A stretch of DNA of 64,000 bases from Parus major (taxonomy: Eukaryota > Chordata > Aves > Passeriformes > Paridae): NCBI RefSeq assembly GCF_001522545.3, contig NC_031781.1, forward strand, positions 6,488,911 through 6,552,910, given 5' to 3'. Positions 1 through 22,879 of this stretch are shown piece after piece. Numbering within the stretch: position 1 is the first letter of the stretch; every line of letters starts with the position of its first letter. Below the pieces are notes generated by a model. That model made no database searches and was not told the origin of the DNA. It was given only the letters and a program-made list of their open reading frames with translations. The position numbers and the translations under genes are program-made.

Positions 1-3000
1 AAATGAGGTGCTGCTGTGAGTCACAATGAGTGAACTGACCTGGGTTAAAAATAGCCGGCCAAGGAAGAGGAGAGGTAGCAGGAGGAAGTTTTGCTAATCC
101 TGTTTTTCCATGTACACCCTCCAAGATCTTTTCAGCACTGAGGGGCAAGAACAAGCAGCCAAGCACCAGGGCAGGGATTAGGAAAAGGCTGTTCATAGGA
201 AGTCCTTTTAATGGGTAATGCTGCCAGGAAAAAAAATATGTGAAGTAATATTCTAACTACAGCTAAAAACCAGCGTTCTTTTATTGAAAGGAAGTCTTGT
301 CTCAAACAACCAGGAGAGAAACACTTGTTCGTAAAGAGGAAAGTTTTTTAAAGGCAAATGCCTAATTCTAGTGTGGACAATCTACCTGCCTTGTCTGGTT
401 ATAAGAAGTCTTCTGTTAGGTGTTCTAAGATCATTCAATAAATGGTTAGGGTAGAGTGAAGGTTCTTGAATTCCAGTTTGCTTCCATCTATTATTTTTTG
501 TCCTTCCAGCTTCAAAACCTGTTTTCCATTAGGGAATGGACTTGTAGTCATGGATATACGACTCTGCCTTCTGCTCCTTCCAGAAAGGATGGTTTTACAG
601 AGGAACTTGTTAAGTGCTGCTCAAGCTGTTGTGTTTCTGCCAGAAGTTATGGACAATGACTTGGCAGATCAGGTTTCTGCCCTCCTGCAGGTGCTGTGTG
701 ATGTGTGGCTGGGGAATGTGGTATATGGTGGTTGTTTGTTTAGATCGCTGCTGCCAATAACTTCAGGAGTTTCTGATATCTCAGCAACTTAACTCCTTAG
801 ATTACAGGCAAATATCTTGCTGCTTATTAAAAAGAGGAATAAAAAAATATTTTTTTAAAAAATAAGTCATTCAGAAACTTCCACATTTAAAGAACCAGCT
901 TGTTTCCACTTGAAATGTTGAGAAACTTTATATTTCCCCAAAGCCAATGAAGAAGTGTTTCTCACTGAAAAACATTTTTTCTTCTTAAATTAAGGCCAAT
1001 TCTTCAGAGGAGTGGCAGGAAAGGACTTGCTGCTTATGACTTGAAAGATGCTCTGTATGCCTGCATAGTCCATGAAATGTTCAGCTTGGAAAAGGTTCTG
1101 TACTGGTGATGGAGCTGTGGAATGTATCACTGGTTACAAGGAGTGATGCATCTCTCTCCTGTTCCTGAAAGAAAACTGTGTTTGTATCACTTAACGAAGG
1201 GGAGCAGATGTGTTTCATCAGAAAGTACAACAGTGTAGGGTTTTACAGTATTTTCAACTAAATTCACAGTTGAAATAACCTAAAAATGACTCAGTAATGC
1301 TAACTAATCAAACATTTCTTTATACTATATTTATACTGGATATTGCCACAAAAGCAACTTTTCAGAATGCTTTCTAGAGTGCTGGGCTGACAAGACAGCA
1401 GTTGCTTTTTAAGAAAGGAAGAGTCCTTCTGGAAGCTGCTTGCTTACCATGTTTTGAAAACTTAAATTTTTCCTAAGACTTGTTTGAATCAGTTAATGGC
1501 CTTGTGTGATAAGACTAAAACATACCAGTTTCAAGTCTAGGAAGATAGAAATTACAGAACAGATAGTTTTTTAATAGCATTACTTATTTATAAATCAAAT
1601 GGGGAAATGGCATCATTTCAGGGTGTTTGGCTCAGTGCAGCAAAGCCAAGTGAGAGCTGTGTCAGGTGGGAAAAACAAGCTGGAAAGGGATTATCTGGTA
1701 GTCCTGGCACTTTTTGCAGGGTATGTTTTTAGGTACTAAATGTTAATGTAGATGTGCTTCAAGCTGACATAAAATGCAACCTGGGGGTATGACTGAATAC
1801 CATTATTTTTTTTATTCAAATAAAAGATGTTTTTTAGAATCAAAGTATTTATTGTATTTAAATGATACTTCATGATACTCACTGTCTTGTGCTTGAACTC
1901 TTTCCTAATTCATGTTTTATTGATCCTGTCCCTTTTATATACTCATCATGTACTCTTATTTCCCAGTAATGTCCAGTAGCAAGACTTCCCTGTGGGAAAA
2001 CTGTAATGTGTATATCTATCTCCTTGTTTTAAGCAGTTGCAGTTAGAAGTTTCTTTCACTGCTTAGAAAACAAAGGGAAAAACTATCCAAAACAGAGTTA
2101 AATCAATAGAGCATATTCAGAAACAAAGCATTTCCCCAGAGCTTGTGTGCATTCCCAAAACTTATATTTTGAAATTAGGGATGGTTTGGTGGGTCCTATT
2201 GATTTTTGAGGTCTTTTTCTGAAGGATTTTTTTGCCTAGTCTTTGAATTGGGGTAGGGTCACAGGCCTTTTCTTTTGTTCTTCCTGGTAGCTACACTGAG
2301 TGAATTCTGGGGGGAGCTGTGATACACTGAAGGCCGCACCCTTCCTTTTAAATAATCTTTTTTAAGGTGTAACAGTTTCCTCACCTGAAAAGCACTCCTC
2401 CCTTCCACTGGCCGAAGCAAACCAAGGTTGTTTTACTAATCATCTGTGGTTATTTGCTGGACTCTGAGAATCCAAAGAATGAGTGGGTAATGACAGGGCA
2501 GTACAAAGCCCCAGGGCTGTGAGTTCATGAGCAGCTGCCATCCAATCGTTCCTTTGTTCCTTCATCTCACTGTCCCCCTCTAAACACATTGCTCAGAGTC
2601 CAGCAGATCTTCCACCTATGATTATCTTTGTGGTTGTCTCCTGTAACAGAAATCAGTTGTTTCAGTGGTTCTGAAGCTGTAGGATCTGCAGTTCTTGCCT
2701 TCTGTATGTTTCTTAGCATCATATTAAGTTGTCTCAGGATTGAAAAAATTAAATATGAATGTCAGACTTTTACAATGTTTCTGCAGGTTTGCTTTGCTGA
2801 GAGTGGTAGCCAGGCCTGCCTGTTACAACAATACCCCTGTAGTTTGCCAGACCTCTGATTTTGTTGTGTTGTGCACTGGCCAGCTGTCAATACACATCTC
2901 AATTCAAAATTCAAAAACTCTTAACACTGCAGGAGATCTGTGCTCCAGCAGGACTGTTACTTAAAAAAAAAAAATTAAGTCAGTACTTTTGTACTGGTGT

Positions 3001-6000
3001 CTTGCTTTTGACAGCAATGTCTGTCGAGTCTCAGCTTTTGATATGGGCCTCTCTTGGTTTGCTACTGAGCAGATCAGGGATTTCCCTGAAATGCTTGGGT
3101 TGGAAATGTCAGTGAGCAGGAACTCTCAAACATATTGCAGCAAGAATAGAGCAGCTGGAATGGGCCTTGGCTTTTCTGAGCATTTGCTTGACAGAGGACA
3201 TGGTCTGGAGACATAGATATTGTAGTCCAGACTGTGCTATTGGTGAAATTTGGGAAATGTGCAGTATGTGGGATGTATGGAATATTGAGCTGCCACCTTT
3301 TTTGGGTTATTTCACTGGCAGGAAAAACTGGGGTTTTTTTCTGGTTCTCACCATAGGGTTATGAGGAAAGACACATTCAGCCTTCTGGTTTTTGCAGGGC
3401 ATCTTGGACATCTTGAGGTGTGTATTGTGAATTTCAATGTGCCACTAAAGTGGTGGGGAATGCTGAATCTGAGGGAGCAAGGAAGGGGGCAAGAATTGGA
3501 CTCCATTTGGAATTTAAGCTGAATAGATTGTAATAAGGAAAACAAAGATATGCCCTGGATATCTAAGACAAGTTTTCCCTCTGAACTCCTCAGTTCCTGG
3601 TTCATCAGTTCTTTTGGTGTATTAACTTACCTGTTGAGCACTCTGATAGTAAAACCTTAAAAAGAAGAAATGCAAATAACACTGGGCTTCTTGATATTTA
3701 GGTGACTTTAATTAACTTTGAAATGCATCCCAAAATTAACCTAGCACCTTTTACACAAGAGGATAAAATTCTACATTTTCTTCTCCAAGTCTACTGAAAG
3801 AGAAGGAGAATTTGGATATTTTGGAAGTTCTCCAAGCCTGTTATTTCACAAGGCTTTGCGCTCATCACTTTCTCATCTTGACAGGTTTGGAACTGTCAGG
3901 TAGTCCTGGAGCAAGTTGTGTTAATATTTATCAGAGAAGAGCTGAGATGTAGAAGTGGAGGGGATTGGTAGAAGCCTTGAAGCATCACTGACCCAACATG
4001 CAGGGGCAGTGCAGCCAGAGAATGGTGCGAGCATCCCACTTCTCACAGTGCTGGAAATGGTTCTCTCCAAGCATGTTGTTCTGTGGAAGGACAGGGAGGT
4101 CTGTGGCAAATGATCAGAAATCACTCCTGTAAAGGTGGTCTGCAAATCAATTTGATGATAGCAGTTCAGTATTTGTGCTGAATGCTCTCATTGCCCAGGC
4201 TAAGCAGAGCACAGCATTCAGCACACAACCCAAACACTTGCTATTTCTTTTCCTCAGGTTCTGGGAAGCCCAGCCCCATTAGGACCTCTGGCTCCTGCTC
4301 CAATGTAACCCCCACACATGCACCATGCTGGTGATGTCCCATCACCAGGGATCCTGCTGGGGCTTGGAGCCGGCCTACAAGGGCTCAGGTAAGTACCACA
4401 TAAAAACAAACTCCACAGCCCATTTCAAGGGTATTGCTCTTAGTGTTTCTGCTTAGTTCTTAGGAACTAAGGAGAAAAATGTTCTGATGGATAAACTACA
4501 TACCCCTGTTCTCTTAGCCTGGCTAATGGGGCATATTACATAACATGTATTGTTTATGTTGATAAAAGTTTCACAAATTGATTTGCAGGTCACCTTTTAC
4601 CTATAAAAGTGTGCATACTTGAATAGGATCTGTTCAGTTTGCCATACGTGCCATGTTTTCTGTCTTCTCTTACAACATGCTGTATATTACATTTAGATGA
4701 GTTCATGGTCTGGAACAAACATCACTGGGTGTAGAGATGTCAGATTTGTTGGTGTCACTGAGGCTACAGCAATTTCTGAACTGAATTAATGAGGTCAGCA
4801 GACCAACAGGTCCAGTAGTTTTATGTAAAACATTTGAGATGTGTGGGATATTGTAGCAGACTGATCTGTGAAGTTTGTTTATACTTGCTAAAATTGGGGT
4901 TTGCTTGTTTGAAATGAGGGTTTGTGTCCTTTCCAAAATGAACTTGTATTTATTTAAGCCTTGTATAAACCTCCTGTGTGAACTCCCTCATTCATTTTTA
5001 ATCTTGTTCCTCTGCAAGACTGGCAAAATCCTTTGACCAGGTTCTATGGGGCAAACTGTCCATTGTCTAAGAAAATTACGTTTTCAGTCTCTGATCTCTT
5101 AGTTTACTTGTTTGTGTGTGTTCTGGTATTATGAAAGAAAGTAAATGTATTAGGAGTGTCTCCACTTCCTAGAAGAGATCAGAATATGTGCAGCAGTTTC
5201 TCCCAGTTTTTTCCCAATCTTGTATTTATTCTTTCTGTGTACTTTTGACCCTGTTGTGGTTTCTCAGTAGTCACCCCCTTCAGGCAGATCTGTTTGGCAG
5301 CTTCTGCAGTGGCATTTTTTCCTGCCCTTCTCTGTTCTCTTTCAAATGGACTTCTTGTTGTTGCTGTAGATTGACTTGTGATCCACATAGTGTTTTGCAG
5401 CTGGAGTTAGTATCATGGATCCCAGCACCTGTGAGGGAATGTTTCAGCAGCATACAACCTATATATTAGCCTGGTGTTTAGCTCAGAGTATTTTTTGCTT
5501 TCGATGTCCTTTCATGTAGCTCTGATCCTTCATAGCTTTCCTTCTGTGCACTTGCTCCCCTTGATGTGCAGTGGAGCAAAAGTTACCTCACTGCTCACTG
5601 CCTCCTTTCTGAATTGAAACCACAGACCTGAACCTCCATAATGCTCACAAAGACTGGTCAGGTCCTACCCTGTTGCTTAGTAGTTTTCAGACACTTCTCT
5701 GAGTTGTCAGGAATTATAAAGGCAGTTAGCCAGTATCTAGCATTATCTTAGCAGCTGAGCTAATATTTTTGACTTCTAAAACCATGTTGTGTCATCTGGA
5801 GTAGCATCACCTTCATGTTCTATTATTTCAATTAAGTTGTAACACACAGAATTATGGGGTGTTGTCCATCAATTCCCAGTGTCAACTCTACAGCCTTCCT
5901 TGCAATGTACATAAATACTTCGGTTTTGGTTCCTTTTTTCAAGGGATAGCTGTTGCTCAGGAGATCATAAAAACCACAGATCTTGATTCTGATATTTCTC

Positions 6001-7597
6001 TTTTAGTACTAGTATGTAAAAGGTGTTCTGAGGTGGAGTGAATAGAGGGACACTTGAGCAACCAGATTTGTTATGCTGTGGTGAGAAGTGTGTGAGATGC
6101 TCTTTGCAGAGTGAGGTGCTGCATGCTGGCTCTTGGTGATGGATGACCCCTACCTGTGGGAATAGTTTTTTATTTTTGTCCCATCTGTTCCTTCTCATGG
6201 GCTGGGCTTCATTCAGGTGCATGAGGGTGGAGTGTAAATGGGGCTTCATTAATTGCTGCTTGCAGAGCACAGTGTAGGTGGTGTGAGAGGAGTCACAGGA
6301 GTGTCATGCACTGAGCTGTGTTACAGGAGTCCAGGCTTGGTGTTAATGACAGATTATATTCTGGGACTGAGTATGGCCTGTTGTGGTTTAAACAGTACTA
6401 GGTGAAATAATTCACCTCTTTGTGGTGCTGTTTCTCAGGAAACATTGGGAGGTGTGGACTGTATGAAATGCTGGTGTCCAGCTGAATAGAATTGACAGCC
6501 TAGAAAACCTCAACAGCTGCCAGTATTGGACTCTCTTATGCTGACTCTCAGCTCTTGTGTTCTTGGTGGGATGGGTTTTCCTTCGTGTACTCTACTGACT
6601 CAGTCCAAGTCCCAAGCTGGGATCCTTTTTTTTTTTTTGTAAGTAGGATGAAGCAGAATTACAGCTCTGAAATTTGTTGGCTTCCCTGCTCTGAAAACAG
6701 GAATAAGAAGTGTTCCTTAGCTTTTGAGAGAAAGGAAGTGGCTTTTCTAATTTAAGAGAATTGTTAGGAGTTTGGGGCATTCAGATATGTGATTGTGGTC
6801 TTGGTCATTATGTGTAGTGACATTGTTCATGCAATCTTTCTTTTACAGTTTTAAGATAAATCTAGGACAGGTGAATCACTAAATTAAAGAGCAGTGTGTG
6901 ACTTGGCATTCCTGAACATGAATATTTTGTAATGGATAGGCCTGAAGCAAACAGTGTGATAGTGTTGGACCACGTGGTTACTTTGCCTCTCCTCTGACAG
7001 CTGCAAATACCTCATTTGCTGTTTCACCCAAGGCAAAAATTGTGTCACAGTCTCCTCACTGTTCTCCCAGGCTGTTTGTTGTCTTCCAGAATGTTTCTTG
7101 TTTGTTTACTGTCCTTGGATTTTTCTGTGAAGCAGATGTTTCCAGATTCTTGGTTTTATGAAACATTAGCTGTTCAGTGATGTGAGCTCAGGCCATAAAA
7201 CCGGTTGAGAAGCTGAGAGAATGCAAGACCCAAGGTATCAAGAAGATTTCTTTCTCCAAGAGGAACAAACACTGTCTGGGGGATTTCAAAGTACATTTAG
7301 TATTTTTCACTGCTTGAAGCACTGTGGAGTTGTCAGGGTAGTGTCTTGGGAGGTGATTGGTAATAGGGTATTGAATTAGGAATAAAGATACAGGGAAGGC
7401 ATCTGAGTTGTTTGCAGGTGTGTGTCCTGTGCCACTGTGAGCCATGGAGAGTGTTCAGCAAACTGCTCTGTAGCCTGAGGACAGCACAACCCTCTTGTAC
7501 TGTTGGAGAGACTTGCTGAACTGAGTTGATATTGGTCCTACCTGCTGTGCTTCTTGGCAGTGGAAATAACCCATTGAAATACCTGTCTTTCAAACAG
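1..7597 (+). other. USP4: Presumed USP4 intron, no coding exon found
   Basis: The first recognisable USP4 exon begins at 7598 in mid-protein, so the sequence to its left is most simply the preceding intron. I looked on the plus strand for the stretches known to precede this point in USP4 (the first zinc CxxC pair, and the segment just before the YEVC block) and found none. The sequence is moderately AT-rich with short A/T runs, such as the one near 840-865, and its open frames are all short and unrelated to known proteins. One exon-like interval with strong splice signals but stops in every frame lies at 4258-4388. A separate non-coding gene cannot be excluded. Confidence 0.6.
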
Positions 7598-12917
<5,320 letters not shown>

Positions 12918-13150
12918 GCACCACCTTCAGCCACCATGGTAGTGGTTGCTCTTGTAAAGCAATGCCTGAGGCGCCTGAAAATTTTTCTTCCTTCTGTAGG
13001 GGTCAAGCAGAAAATCAAGCACTGAAAGACTCAGTGCTGGGGGTTGCAGAATAGCACTGAAGAGCCAGGAATAGGTGCTGACACTTGGGTATTTAGAGGC
13101 CAAAAATAATATATATTGGAGCTTCAATAAAGTTCTTTTTAAAATCTGGC
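12918..13150 (+). terminator. USP4: USP4 3'UTR and poly(A) signal
   Basis: Short 3'UTR after the TAA stop. A canonical AATAAA lies at 13126-13131, followed by T-rich and then GT-rich sequence around 13135-13160, as expected for cleavage and polyadenylation. The cleavage position is an estimate. Confidence 0.75.
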
Positions 13151-16100
13151 TGAGCTGTGTGGCTAGAGGCAGGGGTTGGGGCTGTGGTTCTTGGGCTTGA
13201 GGGTTGTAGCTGGGGTTGGGAGAGGACAGCCTGAGCTGGAGGCCAGGCACAGCTGAGCCTTGCAGGGGCCCGTGGAGGAGAACGGTGGGTACGATTCTGT
13301 GAATCGGCATTGGGGCTTCCTGCCAACTCTGGTGTTGCTGTTGGGCCCTGCCTGTGTCAGGGAGGCCTCCTGCACCCTCTCTGGAGTTCAGTTCAAATTT
13401 TTGTACATCTAGTCTGTTGCAGTCTCTGCCATTGTACCCAGGTCCCTTGGCAAAGCAACAAACATTTCTCTTGCTTGCATCCTTAGATGCATTTGAGGGT
13501 CTCCTGGGCAGTTTTGACTGGGCATTTTTCATGTGAACACTGAATCCAGTGATCCAAGAATTTTAGCCAGAAGTGAATCATACCTGCCTATGGTGTGGCA
13601 TATGTGCAGGCTGATCCCCATGGAGATGCAGGATACAGCTGCTCTGACTCCTGTTCTTCTGCAGAGAAAATACCATCCATAACATTGATGATTTCTTACC
13701 TTTTCCATCTCCTACACCTCTCACTTCCAGGCTGCTCTGTAAGCACTTTGCTGCTGCCAGCATTTTTCCTCTGGTTTGTGCAGTGGCAGCATTTGTATCC
13801 ATTTTGCTCATTTATGTCTCCAGCTAAGCTCAGCACTGTTTTCCCAGAGCTGTCACCTGAATGGGTGACAGCCCAATGCAATGGATTGTGAGTTTTCAGC
13901 CTTTTCTCCTGCAACTTCAGTTTTTTGGACTGCTCTTTCAGCATTCCTCCACACTTGAGTGCTGCCTTTTATATCCTCACCTGATCACCCTCTGTGGGGC
14001 TGCAGCTGATAGTCCTGTCCCGGATCCTGTTTGCCTCTGCTGTTCAATGGTTCTGCTCCATCCTTTTGTCACAACTGGCAAATGTTTTTTCCTCTGTTCT
14101 CCTTTTACTGTGTGTTGCTTTTTTGGACTCAAGTCCAGCTTTTTTGAAAAGAGACTCCTGGGAGTCTCAGTGGAGAACTGGTCTTCCATGTGAAAAATGA
14201 GAAAAAACTCCAGAACCTTAGCCTGTATTTTTTAGGGAAAGATCTAACTCAAGGCAGTAAACCAAACAGGAGGGGTTTTCCTTCTGGATCCAAGTGTGTT
14301 GGCAGAATGAAAGGCTGAGATTGGCTATCAGCGTGCTTTTTGTTCCCCCTGGAATATGTGCTTGCAGCTGCTGTAGCTTCAGTGCTGACCATCACCTTCT
14401 CTTGTGGTGGTCAGCAGTGTTCATCCATTTAACTCCATACTTGCCAGCTCAGCCCCACCTTTCTGCAGCTCCTGGCAACAGTCCCTGTAGGAAATTGCAG
14501 TGTGCCTGTCCCTGCACCCTGGGAAGGCAGCACCAGGCAGCCCTTTGCCAGGGCACTGGAGAGCAATGGGGAGGAGGGGGCATTGTCTCTAGCCAGCATG
14601 CTACTGATGTGATTCTCCTTTGTGGAATTTCGCTTTTGAAGCATTAAAATTTGAATTTTTGAGATCACAATTGCTTAGTTGCTTCTGCTGTTTCATTTTT
14701 ACATTTGCAACTCTTAATATTGTATTTTTTTTTCCTTATTACCAAGGGAAGCATGCAAAAAGCAATTTTTAAGATGTAGCACTGCACTGAAATTACTCTA
14801 ATCAGCATTTTTTTGTTTGTTTTACCCTGAAAGTAAGTCATGTGGGCATTCCAAAATGGGGAATGGAGGAAAAGGAGGACAGTAAAGACCTTTTTAAAAG
14901 AGAAATCAATCTGAAATAGCCTTTGTTCTCCTCCTCGCCTCCCTACCTGTGCTGACACTGAGAAATGCATCTGTGGGGCTCAGTCTCAGATGCTGAACAG
15001 ACTGTTCTACTGCAGAACAAGTGGCCCAGCTCTGCTTTCTCTGCCTCTGAGCTGCTGGGCTTTGGCTGGTGTGTGTGTGCTGTAATACCAGACTGTTTTT
15101 TAGACTAGCACTTTGTAAGTGGCTGGCTCTGTTGTACAAAGAGGAAAATTAAAGAGTGGTTTGCACTGAAACTGGATTCTGTTCTAATTTCAGCTTTCAT
15201 TACGTGGCCTAAGACTGCTGGTTGTGGGGATGCCTGCTCTAAGAGTAATTTGGGCTGGGGGAGGGTGGGTCCTGCAGAGCCAGTGGGGATCTGGAGAAAA
15301 TCAGCTGTTGAGGGCACAGCTCTGCACAGCTGAGGGTTCAAATTGCTCTAGGGTTGCCTTTTCTCCCTGCAGTGCTGGGTTGCTGGTACCTGGTGCTCTA
15401 GCAAAGATGTCTTTACTTTTTTGAGGCATTGGACAGCCTCAGCTATGGTTTCATCCTTCCTCTGCAGATCCCTGAGAGGTCCTGTTCTTCCTTCTGTCCA
15501 TTTTCTCCAGGGGTATCAGGGCTGTCTGTGACTGTACCACTGAGGTAGATGTCCTGGAGTCTCTGGAATTTCCTCAAGGCAACCTGAACACACTTGTGAG
15601 AGCAGGCTGGAAAAAGCTGAGGAAGTGCAATGGGATTGTGTGGGATTGTCACAGTCCTGCAGCCCAAGGTGGGCTGTGAAATCCTTGTGAGATTTGAAGT
15701 CTTCATGCCATAATTACAGTGTAAGAGCAAGAGGAGCTTGTTTTCAGCTAGAACTCCTGAGGATTAATGAGCCTTAATGTAGAATAGCAGCTGCTGAGCT
15801 TTGCTGTAAAGGGCTGACCTCCAAAACATGGTGTGAAACCCATCCTGGGAAGAAGCAAAAGCAAAGGGGCAGCTTCCCTGTTCACTGGAATGATTTGGTG
15901 AGAACAGAAAATCACAGTCCTGGCTCAGCTCCTGCTTTGAAGAGGATTTAGAGTTTCACCCTGAGAAAAAGGTGCTCAGAATAAAGAAAGGAGGAAAAAA
16001 ATAATAGCCAGAGTATTAAAGACTTTCTTTTTACAAAGCATTTCTCCAGGTTGGGACTGTTGTCCCTGGGGAAGAGGTCTGGGGAGTTCCTGCAGAGGAA

Positions 16101-16365
16101 TAAGCCAGGAACAGTTCCTCTGTGTTCTCTACAGTACAAGGTGGGCAGCTTAAAGCATTTTTTATCCCCACCTGGACCAGTAAGTAACAGCCAGGCAGGC
16201 AGTCTTTGGGAACACCCTGCTCACAGGCAGGAAGGGCTGTGTGGGCACTCAGGTGCTTACAAAAGGACTTGGGAAGGATTAAATTAATGGGGAGATAATG
16301 TGTATGTTTGTCTTTGGGCTCAATACAAAGTGAGGGCACTGCAGTTCTGAACATGATGTTTTTCT
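13151..16365. other. Convergent intergenic spacer between USP4 and EMC3
   Basis: About 3.2 kb between two gene 3' ends. I see no conserved coding motif, RNA gene or recognisable transposon. Frames longer than 60 codons exist on both strands (for example one antisense near 12927-13532), but they are low-complexity, have no family resemblance and partly overlap the USP4 3'UTR. Confidence 0.6.
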
Positions 16366-16371
16366 TTTATT
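16366..16371 (-). terminator. EMC3: EMC3 poly(A) signal
   Basis: TTTATT on the plus strand, which is AATAAA on the EMC3 strand, about 93 nt beyond the stop codon. This implies a very short 3'UTR. A more distal signal could also be used. Confidence 0.6.
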
Positions 16372-16463
16372 CTCAGCCTTGCTAAAATACCTTGTATAAT
16401 TTTAGATAACAGATTTCTTTTCAAATAACTTTTACAAGAAGAGACAAAAGCGTACTCTCAAAC

Positions 16464-21803
<5,340 letters not shown>

Positions 21804-21829
21804 TCAGACTGCATCTCGCACCCAGAACA

Positions 21830-22016
21830 GAACATCGATAGGGCTGGAAGAGAGCTCTGAGATCACCCAGTGCAATCCCCCTGCCGAGGCAGGAGCACCC
21901 CGAGCAGGTGACACAGGAACGGGTCCGGGTGGGTTTGCAATGGCTGCAGAGAGGGACACTCCGCCACCTCCCTGGGCACCTCTTCCAGTGCTCTACCATC
22001 CACACCCTGAAGGTTG
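21830..22016 (-). mobile_element. CR1 LINE 3' fragment
   Basis: The plus strand reads as the antisense of the CR1 3' region, with recognisable blocks in order: a GGGCTGGAAGAGA start, a GATCACCCAGTGCAATCC block, a GGGTCCGGGTGGGTTT block, GAGGGACACTCC, CTCCCTGGGCACC and CCAGTGCTCTACCA. Recognition rests on memory of the CR1 consensus. It is 5'-truncated, as CR1 copies usually are, and sits between the promoter island and the FANCD2 ATG exon. Confidence 0.85.
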
Positions 22017-22879
22017 CTTATATCGATTTTGTTTATATCGAAGTGAAACGTCTTGTGTTTTCGTTTTGGCCATTGCTCCTTGTCCCGTCACTGGGCACCA
22101 CTGAAGAGAGTCTGGCACCATCTTCTTGGCACCCGTTTTTCAGATATTTGTACACCTGAAACACCTTTCAAAGGCTCACTGCACTTTTTTTTTTTTTTTA
22201 ACCGTTCCCCTTCCATGCTGATATTTTAAGAAACTCATTTTACTAGCCTCTGCCAAGCAGTTGAAATTTAGTGTGAGATGTGCACACATCTTGTTTAAAT
22301 AACCTTTAAGTTTTAAAGGTGAGTCGAGTTTTTGTGTTTCTTTTCTTTTTAATTGTTGCCACCCCCCAAAAGAGGAAGGGTTAGATGGAAGTTTGTGCTG
22401 ACAGAGTACACTGGCTATGATTCATGTTTAGGGACATGAACAGGGTCACTTAATGTGGTTGGGCTTATGAACACTCACCTGTGAATCCTTTGTTGCTTTG
22501 TCCAGGCATGTGGAGAGGGTCTTGAGTTTAGCTCAGTGGATGCAATTTGGGTCCTCATAGTAGCTCACTTTAATTTTCCATTTAATTTGCCTGATACCTG
22601 AATGAAAGGCCAAGCCTTGTTTTATGAAAAACTGAATTTTAGAAAAACTGATGTATTGTGCTATTTAAATATGACAAACTCTAAAATTTCAACCTGCACA
22701 GCAGAAAAATGTGTGATATTGGTTACCCAGGCAATCTGTCTTTCTTTGAGCACTCACAATTTCTGTTGTGTTCCCTTTTGCTGTTTTTAATACATTCTAG
22801 ATCTGCTTTAAAAAAAAGATTAATTAAACACTTGTCTTTTTCTTGCATCTTTTTAGGCAACAACAAAGGTTTTGTTACC

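Noticed and set aside
12927..13532. 201-codon minus-strand open frame
   Set aside because: It is antisense to the USP4 3'UTR and flank, rich in Pro/Ser/Gln, and shows no known motif or splice logic.
22709..22879. In-frame extension upstream of the FANCD2 ATG
   Set aside because: It crosses the clear acceptor at 22855-22856. Upstream sequence is intronic, and the ATG at 22880 has an ideal Kozak context and the conserved MVSKR start.
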